Below, piece by piece: positions 55,136 through 64,000 of a stretch of DNA of 64,000 nucleotides; position 1 is the first letter of the stretch, and each line of letters starts with the position of its first letter. Location of the stretch: NCBI RefSeq assembly GCF_001542875.1, contig NZ_LMAF01000001.1, positions 186,001 to 250,000 on the forward strand, read 5' to 3'. This DNA is from Erythrobacter sp. YT30 (GTDB taxonomy: Bacteria > Pseudomonadota > Alphaproteobacteria > Sphingomonadales > Sphingomonadaceae). The position numbers and the translations under genes are program-made. The notes under the pieces are model-generated. The model saw only the letters and a program-made list of their open reading frames with translations. It did not search any database and was not told the DNA's origin.

Positions 55136-57907
55136 ATGTTTGAAGCTCTCGTCAAATCCGTTTTCGGTTCATCGAACGACCGTTACGTCAAATCTCTTTC
55201 CAAAATCGTCAAGCAAATCAATGATCTTGAGCCGCAAATTCAAGCGCTCAGTGATGATGGATTGCGCGCGCAGACTGATGCTTTCCGGGAGAGATTGGAT
55301 GCCGGCGCGACGCTGGATGACATCCTGCCTGAGGCGTTTGCAACCGTTCGTGAGGCATCGATGCGCGTCTTTGGCATGCGCCATTTCGATGTCCAGCTGA
55401 TCGGCGGTATCGTGCTTCACCGCGGCGAAATCGCAGAGATGCGCACGGGTGAGGGTAAAACGCTGATGGCGACGCTCGCCGTCTACTTGAACGCGATTGA
55501 GGGCAAGGGTGTCCACGTTGTGACAGTCAACGATTACCTCGCTCGCCGCGATGCTGAATGGATGGGCCAGCTCTACAATTGGCTGGGGCTCAGCGTTGGC
55601 GTGATCGTCCCCAACATGGACGAATTCACCAAGCGCGATGCGTACAACGCCGACATCACATACGGCACGAACAACGAATTCGGCTTCGATTACCTGCGCG
55701 ACAATATGAAGCATTCGCGCAAAGAGATGATGCAGCGTCCGTTTAGCTACGCGATTGTCGATGAGGTCGACTCCATCCTGATCGATGAAGCGCGCACCCC
55801 GCTGATCATCTCCGGCCCGACAGAGGACAAGTCCGATCTCTACGTCTCGCTCGATGAAGTCGCCAAGGAAATCCCCGACGATTGGCTCGACAAGGATGAG
55901 AAGACTCGCAACGTCCAACTGACCGAGGATGGGCTTGAGGAAGTCGAAAAGATCCTCATCGAGAAGGAATTGCTCGAAACCGATAACCTCTATGACGTTG
56001 AGAACACGCAGGTCGTCCATCACCTCGATCAGGCGCTGCGCGCCGTTCACATGTTCAAGCGCGACGACAACTATATCGTCAAGAACGACAAGGTTATCCT
56101 GATCGACGAGTTCACCGGTCGCATGATGGAAGGTCGCCGCCTCTCCAACGGTCTGCATCAGGCAATTGAAGCCAAGGAAGGCGTCAAGATTGAGCCTGAA
56201 AACCAGACGATGGCCTCAATCACGTTCCAGAACTATTTCCGCATGTATCCAAAGCTTGCCGGGATGACGGGTACGGCCGCAACCGAAGCGGCTGAATTCT
56301 GGGATATCTACAAGGTCAATGTCGTCGAGATCCCGACCAATCTGCCTGTGCAGCGGATTGATGAGGAAGACGAATTTTACAAGAACACGATGGATAAATT
56401 CGCAGCGATTGCGAAAGCCATCAAGGAAAAGAACGAGATTGGCCAGCCCATCCTCGTCGGTACGGTTTCGATCGAGAAATCTGAATTGCTCAGCCAATTC
56501 CTCGACAAGGAAGGCGTGAAGCACGAAATCCTGAACGCGCGCCAGCACGAGCGTGAGGCACATATCGTGGCTCAGGCTGGCCGTTTGGGTGCGGTGACAA
56601 TTGCCACCAACATGGCAGGCCGCGGAACCGACATTCAGCTGGGCGGTAACCTTGAATTCCGGATTGATGATGAACTGGGTGAGATGGAAGATGGCCCCGA
56701 TAAGGACGCCGCCATCACCAAACTCACCGAAGAAGTGAAAGCGGAAAAGCAGCAGGTCCTTGATGCAGGCGGTCTGTTTGTTCTGGGCACCGAACGCCAC
56801 GAAAGCCGCCGGATCGATAACCAGCTGCGCGGCCGTTCTGGCCGTCAGGGCGACCCTGGCCTCTCGCGTTTCTATCTCTGCCTCGAAGACGATCTCTTGC
56901 GCATCTTCGGCCCGGACACGCTGTTTGCCAAGATGATGAATTCGAACCTCGAAGATGGCGAGGCGATTGGCTCCAAATGGCTTTCGAAAGCGATCGAAAC
57001 TGCGCAGAAGAAGGTTGAAGGACGCAATTACGAAGCGCGTAAGCAGGTCGTTCAATACGATGATGTGATGAACGATCAGCGCAAGGTCATTTACGAACAG
57101 CGCTCAGAAATCATGGATTCAGAAGCAGTTGATGACGTCGTACTCGATATGCGGCACGACACGGTCAACGCGATGGTGGGCACAGCGTGCCCTCCTGGTT
57201 CCTATCCCGAACAATGGGATATTGCCGGCCTTGAAGAGAAGCTTGAGGAAGTCTTCAATCTGAAAGTACCTCTCGATGAATGGCTCGAAGAAGACCAGGT
57301 TGAACCCGAAATCCTCGAAGAGCGTATTCGCACCATCACCGATCAGTTGATGGATGAGAAAGTCGGCAAGTATGACGAGGGTGCATGGCGCAGCGTCGAG
57401 AAAGAAGTGCTGCTGCGTCAGCTCGATTTCCATTGGAAAGAACACCTGGCAACGCTCGATGCCCTGCGTCAGGTGATCTGGATGCGCGGCATTGCGCAAA
57501 AACAACCGATCAATGAATACAAGCAGGAAGCCTTTGGCCTTTTCGAAGGTCTACTCGACACTCTGCGGGAGGAAGTGACGAAGATCCTGTTCCGCGCCGA
57601 ACTGGTCCAGCAACAGCCTGAACCACAAGCACTGCCGGACCTTCCCGATTTCCTCACCGGTCACATTGATCCGCTGACAGGGCTTGATAATTCCAATGAT
57701 GGCGATGGTTCTGAGAAGCGTCCGGACCTGTTCGGATCGCTCGCAGGATCGCCTGCGGCAGAAGCCTCATCTGGCGGGGCGATTACGCACAACCCTTATG
57801 CCAATCTGAACATTTCGCGCAACGCACCTTGCCCATGCGGATCAGGTAAGAAGTATAAACACTGCCACGGCGCGGTGGGCATCCCGCCTGTTGCTGCGCC
57901 CGTCTGA
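55136..57907 (+). CDS. secA: Preprotein translocase ATPase SecA
   Basis: Drives export through SecYEG. The 923 residues have Walker [15 protein letters not shown] (about 102-115), the DEAD-type motif [15 protein letters not shown] beginning at D209, the second helicase domain motif [13 protein letters not shown] and [18 protein letters not shown], and a C-terminal zinc site [14 protein letters not shown] that binds SecB. ATG 55136 follows AGGA; the frame to 55106 is not family sequence. Confidence 0.98.
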   Translation: MFEALVKSVFGSSNDRYVKSLSKIVKQINDLEPQIQALSDDGLRAQTDAFRERLDAGATLDDILPEAFATVREASMRVFGMRHFDVQLIGGIVLHRGEIAEMRTGEGKTLMATLAVYLNAIEGKGVHVVTVNDYLARRDAEWMGQLYNWLGLSVGVIVPNMDEFTKRDAYNADITYGTNNEFGFDYLRDNMKHSRKEMMQRPFSYAIVDEVDSILIDEARTPLIISGPTEDKSDLYVSLDEVAKEIPDDWLDKDEKTRNVQLTEDGLEEVEKILIEKELLETDNLYDVENTQVVHHLDQALRAVHMFKRDDNYIVKNDKVILIDEFTGRMMEGRRLSNGLHQAIEAKEGVKIEPENQTMASITFQNYFRMYPKLAGMTGTAATEAAEFWDIYKVNVVEIPTNLPVQRIDEEDEFYKNTMDKFAAIAKAIKEKNEIGQPILVGTVSIEKSELLSQFLDKEGVKHEILNARQHEREAHIVAQAGRLGAVTIATNMAGRGTDIQLGGNLEFRIDDELGEMEDGPDKDAAITKLTEEVKAEKQQVLDAGGLFVLGTERHESRRIDNQLRGRSGRQGDPGLSRFYLCLEDDLLRIFGPDTLFAKMMNSNLEDGEAIGSKWLSKAIETAQKKVEGRNYEARKQVVQYDDVMNDQRKVIYEQRSEIMDSEAVDDVVLDMRHDTVNAMVGTACPPGSYPEQWDIAGLEEKLEEVFNLKVPLDEWLEEDQVEPEILEERIRTITDQLMDEKVGKYDEGAWRSVEKEVLLRQLDFHWKEHLATLDALRQVIWMRGIAQKQPINEYKQEAFGLFEGLLDTLREEVTKILFRAELVQQQPEPQALPDLPDFLTGHIDPLTGLDNSNDGDGSEKRPDLFGSLAGSPAAEASSGGAITHNPYANLNISRNAPCPCGSGKKYKHCHGAVGIPPVAAPV

Positions 57908-57931
57908 CAAGCTGACTAGGGGCGAGCGAAA

Positions 57932-58687
57932 ATGATCGGTGCTGTCCCGGCGCTGCTCGCGCTCGCTTTCGCGCTGACGGCGCTGCTTTATGCGAGCGTC
58001 GGGTTCGGCGGCGGGTCGACCTATGCAGCGCTGCTTGCGATTTCGGGGCTCGATTACCGGCTTCTCCCGCTCGTGGCGCTTGCGTGCAATATCGTAGTGG
58101 TGGCGGGCTCCACGGTCCGCTTTGCCCGCGCAGGCGTCACCCCATGGAAAGGCGCTTTGCTGCTGACAGCTCTGGCCGCGCCTGCCGCTTTTGTCGGAGG
58201 GTTGATCCCGCTGGATGAGGCGGCTTTCATGTCTCTGCTGGGTGCGAGCCTGATCCTGACAGGCGCGACCTTGCTCATCCCGGTAAGAGAGGCCCAGGCA
58301 GAAGCCCCAACGCGGTTTGCCAAGGCCATGCCGTTGATCGCTGCACCCATGGGATTTGTCGCAGGGCTTGTGGGGATCGGCGGAGGCATATTTCTTGCTC
58401 CGCTGCTTCACCTCACCCGCTGGAAAGACGCCCGAGCGATCGCAGCCACCGCAAGCCTCTTTATCCTCATCAATTCGCTTTTCGGCCTCGCGGGCCAATT
58501 GCTAAAGCAGGGGCCAACCGCGTTCGTGGGAGCGATGGGGTACAGCCTGCCCTTGCTGATTGCCGTCGTCATCGGAGGGCAAATCGGCAGCTATATGGCG
58601 GTCAAAGTGCTCCCAAAACGCTGGGTGCGCTGGTTGACGGCTGTGCTGGTGCTGGTTGTGGGGGTGAGAGTGCTTTTCTGGGGCTAA
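57932..58687 (+). CDS. TauE/SafE (TSUP) family membrane permease
   Basis: 251 residues with about seven or eight membrane helices. The family repeats are seen as YASVGFGGGSTYAALLAISGLDYRLLP in parts and the second half GFVAGLVGIGGGIFLAPLLHL. Members export sulfite, sulfoacetate or related anions; the substrate here is unknown. Starts 24 bases after secA, so it may ride on the secA message. Confidence 0.88.
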   Translation: MIGAVPALLALAFALTALLYASVGFGGGSTYAALLAISGLDYRLLPLVALACNIVVVAGSTVRFARAGVTPWKGALLLTALAAPAAFVGGLIPLDEAAFMSLLGASLILTGATLLIPVREAQAEAPTRFAKAMPLIAAPMGFVAGLVGIGGGIFLAPLLHLTRWKDARAIAATASLFILINSLFGLAGQLLKQGPTAFVGAMGYSLPLLIAVVIGGQIGSYMAVKVLPKRWVRWLTAVLVLVVGVRVLFWG

Positions 58688-58703
58688 GGCCCGCAGAATA
58701 AAA

Positions 58704-58778
58704 TGGCTCCCCGAGTTGGATTCGAACCAACGACCAAGTGATTAACAGTCACCTACTCTACCGCTGAGCTATCGGGGA
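58704..58778 (-). tRNA. tRNA-Asn (anticodon GTT)
   Basis: 75 bases on the minus strand with encoded CCA. Acceptor TCCCCGA pairs with TCGGGGA; D stem GCTC/GAGT; anticodon stem GGTGA/TCACT around CTGTTAA (anticodon GTT); T arm GTTGG-TTCGAAT-CCAAC. All arms pair. A GC-rich hairpin at 58809-58830 lies upstream without a T-run. Confidence 0.97.
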
Positions 58779-58863
58779 GCAGCACGCGGGTTTTCTCTCC
58801 GGTGCGAGAGCGCGCGTATATGGGCGCGCTTTGCTCAATGCAAGGGGGTATAGTGCAGAATTG

Positions 58864-59709
58864 TTAATCCACCACAAATTGCTCTGAAACAATGCGGTCT
58901 TCCAAGGACTGGCCGGGGTCGAACAGCAGCTCCAATTCGGTTTCATGGGCGACATCGATGGTCAGCTCGGCAATGTCGCGCACCTCTTTCTGATCGGCCA
59001 CGGCAGATACGGGGCGCTTTTTGGGATCGAGCACGCGCAATTTGATGCGCATCCTGTCTGGCAGGATGGCACCGCGCCAGCGCCGGGGGCGGAAGGGGCT
59101 GATCGGGGTGAGCGCTAGTAACTGGCTGTCGAGCGGCAGGATTGGGCCATTGGCCGACAGGTTATAGGCTGTGGAGCCCGCTGGGGTGGCAACCAGCACG
59201 CCATCGCCCACCAATTCCTTGATCCGAACACGTGGGCCAACCGTTACCTCGATCTTGGCGGTCTGCCGGGTTTCACGCAGCAATGAAACTTCGTTGATCG
59301 CGCGCAATTCATGCATGGCTCCATCTTGCGTGATAGCCTTGATCCGCAAGGGAGCGATGCGTTTCGCCTTGGTACGAGACAGGCGATCGAGGACCGACAT
59401 GGTTTCTTCAAACGGGTTCATCAGGAACCCGACTGTGCCGAGGTTTATGCCATAGGCGGGTATGATCCGGCCCGCATCCAGCATCGAATGGAGGGTTTGC
59501 AGCATGAAGCCATCGCCCCCCAAAACCACGGCAACGCGGGCATCTTCCAGCTTGCACCAATTGTGCTGATCAAGCAGCGCGCCGCGTGCCGTTTGTGCCC
59601 GGTGGGTATCGGATGCGACCAGCGCGATGCGCGGGTGGCCATCGCCTAAAAGCTCCGCTGCCGCCTCGCCACGTTTCAGGGCTTTGCTGGATGCTGTGTC
59701 CGTGTCCAT
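58864..59709 (-). CDS. nadK: NAD kinase
   Basis: Phosphorylates NAD to NADP. About 281 residues with the GGDG signature (AVVLGGDGFMLQ), GINLGTVGFLMN, the NE motif INEVSLLR and GDGVLVATPAGSTAYNLSANGPI. Start: two adjacent ATG codons at 59712 and 59709; the GGGGGA ribosome site is 1 to 4 bases away, favouring 59709. Upstream of tRNA-Asn on the minus strand. Confidence 0.95.
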   Translation of the reverse strand: MDTDTASSKALKRGEAAAELLGDGHPRIALVASDTHRAQTARGALLDQHNWCKLEDARVAVVLGGDGFMLQTLHSMLDAGRIIPAYGINLGTVGFLMNPFEETMSVLDRLSRTKAKRIAPLRIKAITQDGAMHELRAINEVSLLRETRQTAKIEVTVGPRVRIKELVGDGVLVATPAGSTAYNLSANGPILPLDSQLLALTPISPFRPRRWRGAILPDRMRIKLRVLDPKKRPVSAVADQKEVRDIAELTIDVAHETELELLFDPGQSLEDRIVSEQFVVD

Positions 59710-59796
59710 CATTCCCCCAAGCGTACTTTATCTGAGCTCGCATTTGACAGTTATTGCGAGCGTCTGCCGCCTTTACGCGATTAAGAACTTGTCCTG

Positions 59797-60696
59797 ATGT
59801 TCCAATTTCGGTCGATTTGCAATTCTGATGGCGACACGCGCGAAAGCGAGCCTATGAGGCTAGTCATGTCTTCGGGTCAAAAATATAATAGATCATCGTT
59901 ACGAGGCACACAGCACAGCATCCTTTCAGGCGTTCCTTCAGGAGCGCTGGAGCAGGATTTGCTGCGAGCGCTCGATCACAACGAAATTGAAGTGCGGTTT
60001 CAGCCGCAATTCAATTGTCAGGACAATACGGTAAGCGGTGCGGAGGCCCTGGCGCGCTGGCAGCATCCGACTCTGGGTGAAATTGGGGCGCGTGATCTGT
60101 TTGCGATTGCTGAGCGCGCAGCTCTAGTAGCTCCGTTGTCGCGCCATGTTGTGGCCCGCGCACTGGAAGAGGCATCTGCGTGGCCTGACAATCTGGGCCT
60201 TTCCCTCAATATCACACCTGAGGAAATGGGCGATCCGCGTTTCCCTGCCGACTTTGCGGAATTGATCGGCACAAGCGGGATTAACCCAGCGCGCCTGATG
60301 CTTGAGATCACTGAGGACCTGCTGCTTCGCAATCTGGAGCAGGCGAGTATTGCCTTGTCAGGTTTGCGCAATCTGGGTTTCCGAACCGCGCTTGATGATT
60401 TTGGCGCCGGGTTCTGCAATTTTCGATACCTGCGTGAATTGCCGCTCGATGCACTGAAACTGGACCGCGTGATGGTCGAAGGGATACCGGGCGATCCCAA
60501 GGCGATTGCGGTGCTGCGAGCGATTATGGGGCTTGGAAAGGCGCTGGAATTAGATGTTTACGCTGAGGGAATCGAAAGCGAGATTCAACGCGCAGCCGTC
60601 ATCAGCGAGGGGTGCGATTTCTGGCAGGGCTTCCTGAAAGCCGAGCCGATGAGCAGCGAAGACATGCTTGGCATAGCCCGCTCGGCACAGGTTTAA
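59797..60696 (+). CDS. Stand-alone EAL-domain c-di-GMP phosphodiesterase
   Basis: 299 residues. The EAL domain begins about residue 55 and keeps the usual catalytic residues: GAEALARWQHP, LSLNITPEE, LMLEITED, ALDDFGAGF, LKLDRVMV and YAEGIES, with Gln in FWQGFLKAEP. It should hydrolyse c-di-GMP. No GGDEF, PAS or receiver domain is fused; the first 50 residues are short and of unknown role. An ATG at 59854 would give a shorter protein starting at MRLVMSSG. Converges with mfd, 6 bases apart. Confidence 0.88.
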   Translation: MFQFRSICNSDGDTRESEPMRLVMSSGQKYNRSSLRGTQHSILSGVPSGALEQDLLRALDHNEIEVRFQPQFNCQDNTVSGAEALARWQHPTLGEIGARDLFAIAERAALVAPLSRHVVARALEEASAWPDNLGLSLNITPEEMGDPRFPADFAELIGTSGINPARLMLEITEDLLLRNLEQASIALSGLRNLGFRTALDDFGAGFCNFRYLRELPLDALKLDRVMVEGIPGDPKAIAVLRAIMGLGKALELDVYAEGIESEIQRAAVISEGCDFWQGFLKAEPMSSEDMLGIARSAQV

Positions 60697-60702
60697 GCAG
60701 GT

Positions 60703-63700
60703 CTAAGCGGCCTTTTTCGTCCGTTTCGCTTCGGCTTTCTGGACGATGCGCGACAATCCTTTCGTAAGCTGGAATAGGCCATTCAATCGGCTTTGCGGAT
60801 CGCCCCATGCCCTATTGATGACCAGCTTCATGTCGGGGCGCAGTTTGGCTGTGCCCTCGCGGCCCGAATTGAGCTTGTCGACATAGGCGATAAGGCCGGG
60901 CCCATCGGGGAAATCATCCTTGTGGAACGTCACAAGCGTCCCGCGCGCTCCGACATCAATCTTGGCGATGTTGGCGATAATCGCCTGATGCTTGATCTCG
61001 ATCAGGCGGACAAGATTTTGTGTGGGGGCGGGGAGGTCGCCGAAACGATCAATCATTTCCGCGGCCAGACTTTCGATCTCGGCCTTGTCTTGCGCCTGAT
61101 TCAATCGGCGATAGAGCGCCATGCGCACCGCGAGATCAGGCACATAGTCTTCCGGGATCATGATCGGCGCATCGACAGTGATCTGGGGCGAGATTGCATC
61201 TTTCGCTGCCTCCAGCCCGGCTTCGCCAGCTTTTGCTGCCATGATCGCGTCTTCGAGCATGGATTGGTAGAGCTCAAAGCCAACCTCGCGGATGTGGCCG
61301 GATTGTTCATCACCCAATAGATTACCCGCGCCGCGAATATCGAGGTCGTGGCTGGCAAGCTGGAACCCGGCGCCGAGCGAATCGAGATCGCCCAATACTT
61401 TCAACCGCTTCTCTGCAACTTCGGAAAGCTGCACGTCTTTCTCGTAAGACAGATAGGCATAGGCGCGCAGCTTTGATCGGCCCACGCGCCCTCGCAATTG
61501 ATAGAGCTGGGCAAGCCCGAACCGGTCCGCGCGGTGGATGATGATGGTGTTGGCGCTGGGCAGATCGAGCCCGCTTTCAACGATCGTGGTCGATAGCAGC
61601 ACTTCGTATTTGCCTTCGTAAAAGGCGCTCATCCGCTCTTCGATTTCACCTGCGCCCATCTGGCCATGCGCGCTGATCGATTTCACTTCGGGCACGGTTT
61701 CGCGCAGCCATTCCTCGACCGCTGCCATATCCGCGATGCGCGGGACCACGATGAAGCTTTGCCCGCCGCGATGGTGTTCGCGCAGCAAAGCCTCGCGCAT
61801 CACCATATCGTCCCATTCCATGACGTAAGTCCGCACGGCGAGGCGATCGACCGGTGGGGTCTGAATGGTGGAAAGCTCGCGAAGTCCCGTCATCGCCATT
61901 TGCAGAGTGCGCGGGATGGGCGTCGCGGTGAGCGTCAGCATGTGAACATCGGCTCGCAGCTGTTTCAGCTTCTCCTTATGCGTCACGCCAAAGCGCTGCT
62001 CCTCATCAACGATCACAAGCCCGAGGTTTTTGAACTCGGTCGATTTGGAGAGGATCGCATGGGTGCCGACTACGATATCGATATCGCCCGAGGCGAGACC
62101 TTCGCGCGTTTCGGTAGTCTCTTTCGAAGACACAAGGCGAGAGAGCCGACCGATCTTGAGCGGGAAGCCGGCAAAGCGTTCTGAGAAATTCTGATAATGT
62201 TGACGCGCGAGCAGGGTGGTGGGCGCAACCATCGCGACCTGCTGGCCATTCATGGCTGCAACGAACGCCGCGCGCAGGGCAACCTCGGTTTTGCCGAAGC
62301 CCACATCGCCGCAGACAAGGCGGTCCATCGGTTTGCCGCTTTCAAGATCGCGCAGCACATCGGCGATCGCTGCGTCCTGATCGTCGGTTTCCTCCCACGG
62401 GAAGCGGTCGACAAATTGATTGTAGCTGGCTTCTTCCGCTTCAAAGACCGGCGCTTTTTTGAGCGCGCGCTGCGCTGCGACTTTCATCAGTTCGCCTGCA
62501 ATCGCCGTGATGCGTTCCTTGAGGCGTGCGCGGCGTTTTTGCCAGGCTTCTCCGCCCAACCGATCAAGCGGAACGGCATCTTCGGATGAGCCATAGCGGG
62601 AGAGAACATCGATATTCTCAACCGGGATGAACAGTTTGTCGCCGCCAGCGTATTCGAGGGCAACGCAATCGTGTTGGCTTTTGCCAACCGGGACGGGGTC
62701 GAGCCCCAGATATTTGCCGATGCCGTGTTCGACATGGACGACGAGATCGCCGCGCGCCAATGCCTGCAATTCGGCGAGGAAAGCATCGGAGCCTTTGCGC
62801 TTTTTCTTGCGGCGAACCAGACGATCACCCAGCACATCCTGCTCTGTCAGCAGCTCCAGATCGTCTTTCGCAAATCCGGTTTCGAGCGGCAGCACCATCG
62901 CCGTCGCCTGCCCTTTAGCGGCAAGGCCGAGCGCTTCCTGCCATGTATCGGCAAGCGCTGTGGGTGTGCCAGCTTCCTCAAGGATCGAAGCGATGCGCTT
63001 GGCAGACCCTTTGGAGTAAGCGGCGAAAAGCGGTTTCTTGCCCGCCTTCGCAATCGAGGCGAAATGCGCGGTGGCCGCCTCGTAAACGTTATCACTGCGC
63101 GCGCGTTCGGGTGTGAAATCGCGCGAGGCCTTGAACCCGAAATCGAGGGCGTTCGCGGCATCAGGCGCGGCAAAGACGCTGGCCTTGTGCGCGGGTGCGC
63201 TATCGAGCGCGGCTTTGAGTTCATCTTCGGCGAGATACAGGGCATCAGCGGGGAGGGGCCGGTAGGAACCGCTCTTGTCACCAGCCACCCGGGTGCGCTG
63301 TTCGTGGTAATCTGAGATGTCGGTTAGGCGTTCTTCGGCTGCACCCAACGCGCTTTGATCGATCACGAAGACATCATCGCGCGATAGATGATCAAACAAA
63401 GTCGCCAGCTTCTCCTCAAACAGGGGCAGCCAATGCTCCATTCCGGCCAATCTGCGGCCATCGCTTACCGCCTCATATAGCGGGTCTTGCGTGGCAGTGG
63501 CTCCGAAGAGTTCTCGGTAGCGTGAGCGGAAGCGCTTGATGCTGTCCGCATCGAGGAGCGCCTCGGATGCAGGGAGCAATAGGTGCTCTTTCAGCACGCC
63601 AGTCGAACGCTGAGTGTTGGGATCGAACAGGCGCAGGCTTTCAAGCTCGTCGCCAAAGAAATCGAGCCGCAACCCCTGGTCGAGTGAGGAGGGAAAGATG

Positions 63701-64000
63701 TCGACCACCGACCCGCGCACGGCAAATTCGCCGTGATCCACAACGGTATCAGTGCGTGAATACCCTTGGCGGGTTAGGAGAGCCGAAAGGCTGTCATGCC
63801 CGATTTCGGTCCCCTGCTTGAATTCGCGCACGCTCTCACGAATGCGAAAAGGAGTGAGCGCACGTTGCAGGACGGCATTGATCGTTGTGACCAGCAGTTG
63901 CGGCTTTGCACCACCTGCCTGCAGCTTGAAAAGCGCCGAAAGCCGCGCGGCGCTGACCGACAGAGCTGGCGAGGCGCGGTCGTAAGGCAAGCAATCCCAG
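60703..64000 (-). CDS. mfd: Transcription-repair coupling factor Mfd (5' end outside window)
   Basis: Removes stalled RNA polymerase and recruits UvrA. About 1099 residues lie in the window; the frame stays open to the edge, where [12 protein letters not shown] matches the start of the UvrB-like region, so perhaps 50-100 residues are missing. Visible parts are the RNA-polymerase-interacting region [18 protein letters not shown], helicase motif [34 protein letters not shown] in [31 protein letters not shown] and the C-terminal D7 domain with [12 protein letters not shown]. No damage seen in the present part. Confidence 0.97.
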   Translation of the reverse strand, partial: WDCLPYDRASPALSVSAARLSALFKLQAGGAKPQLLVTTINAVLQRALTPFRIRESVREFKQGTEIGHDSLSALLTRQGYSRTDTVVDHGEFAVRGSVVDIFPSSLDQGLRLDFFGDELESLRLFDPNTQRSTGVLKEHLLLPASEALLDADSIKRFRSRYRELFGATATQDPLYEAVSDGRRLAGMEHWLPLFEEKLATLFDHLSRDDVFVIDQSALGAAEERLTDISDYHEQRTRVAGDKSGSYRPLPADALYLAEDELKAALDSAPAHKASVFAAPDAANALDFGFKASRDFTPERARSDNVYEAATAHFASIAKAGKKPLFAAYSKGSAKRIASILEEAGTPTALADTWQEALGLAAKGQATAMVLPLETGFAKDDLELLTEQDVLGDRLVRRKKKRKGSDAFLAELQALARGDLVVHVEHGIGKYLGLDPVPVGKSQHDCVALEYAGGDKLFIPVENIDVLSRYGSSEDAVPLDRLGGEAWQKRRARLKERITAIAGELMKVAAQRALKKAPVFEAEEASYNQFVDRFPWEETDDQDAAIADVLRDLESGKPMDRLVCGDVGFGKTEVALRAAFVAAMNGQQVAMVAPTTLLARQHYQNFSERFAGFPLKIGRLSRLVSSKETTETREGLASGDIDIVVGTHAILSKSTEFKNLGLVIVDEEQRFGVTHKEKLKQLRADVHMLTLTATPIPRTLQMAMTGLRELSTIQTPPVDRLAVRTYVMEWDDMVMREALLREHHRGGQSFIVVPRIADMAAVEEWLRETVPEVKSISAHGQMGAGEIEERMSAFYEGKYEVLLSTTIVESGLDLPSANTIIIHRADRFGLAQLYQLRGRVGRSKLRAYAYLSYEKDVQLSEVAEKRLKVLGDLDSLGAGFQLASHDLDIRGAGNLLGDEQSGHIREVGFELYQSMLEDAIMAAKAGEAGLEAAKDAISPQITVDAPIMIPEDYVPDLAVRMALYRRLNQAQDKAEIESLAAEMIDRFGDLPAPTQNLVRLIEIKHQAIIANIAKIDVGARGTLVTFHKDDFPDGPGLIAYVDKLNSGREGTAKLRPDMKLVINRAWGDPQSRLNGLFQLTKGLSRIVQKAEAKRTKKAA

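Noticed and set aside
58809..58830. GC-rich hairpin between tRNA-Asn and nadK considered as terminator
   Set aside because: The stem pairs (AGCGCGC with GCGCGCT) but no T-run follows on either strand.
1..64000. CRISPR array, insertion sequence or rRNA operon
   Set aside because: No regularly spaced direct repeats, no transposase-like protein with flanking inverted repeats and no rRNA-like sequence were noticed anywhere.

Overview
The window looks like a chromosomal core segment from an alphaproteobacterium of the order Sphingomonadales, most likely an Erythrobacter-like genus. This rests on the gene set and order (lepB-rnc-era; divL-tsaE-amgK-murU-addB-addA-trxA; an xerD-accA pair), the DivL-type kinase, small Flp pilins and moderately high GC. 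The assignment comes from reading the sequence, not from a database search. I see no phage, insertion sequence, integron, CRISPR array or rRNA operon. There are two tRNA genes, tRNA-Arg(ACG) and tRNA-Asn(GTT).

Layout. 1-4.3 kb: a membrane protein, topA, an unknown acidic protein and a CheY-like receiver. 4.4-6.8 kb, minus strand: lepB-rnc-era, joined by GTGA stop/start overlaps. 6.9-14.6 kb: pgi, an exported two-cysteine TonB-C-like protein, a DEAD-box helicase, a SIR2-like protein of unknown role, glutathione reductase and an NAD-dependent reductase. 14.7-25.6 kb: a propionyl-CoA to succinyl-CoA block (pccB, mce, an enoyl-CoA hydratase, mutase, pccA) that also carries two unknown membrane proteins, a DMT-type transporter, a haem-dependent oxidative N-demethylase-like protein, metY and an LprI-like protein. 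25.9-28.4 kb, minus strand: aroK-aroB-cyclase. 28.4-32.4 kb: a small membrane protein, a large unknown exported protein, xerD and accA. 32.5-36 kb: M48 lipoprotein peptidase, two Flp pilins, MutT, tRNA-Arg and hemerythrin. 36-40 kb: folE, an exported M24 peptidase, peroxiredoxin and ahcY behind a palindromic operator.

40.3-51.8 kb: a tightly packed plus-strand run starting with a DivL-like histidine-kinase homologue whose phospho-acceptor His is Tyr, then tsaE, amgK, murU, addB, addA and trxA. 51.8-53.8 kb, minus strand: argJ and an inositol-monophosphatase-family enzyme. 53.9-58.7 kb: a second exported TonB-C-like protein, a small exported protein, secA and a TauE/SafE permease. 58.7-64 kb: tRNA-Asn, nadK, an EAL phosphodiesterase and mfd, whose 5' end lies outside the window.

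Most of the window is housekeeping. The parts least explained by known biology are the SIR2-like protein (11.1-12.1 kb), the passenger genes translationally coupled into the propionate block, the exported paired-cysteine TonB-C-like family (8.8 and 53.9 kb) and the unknown exported protein upstream of xerD.
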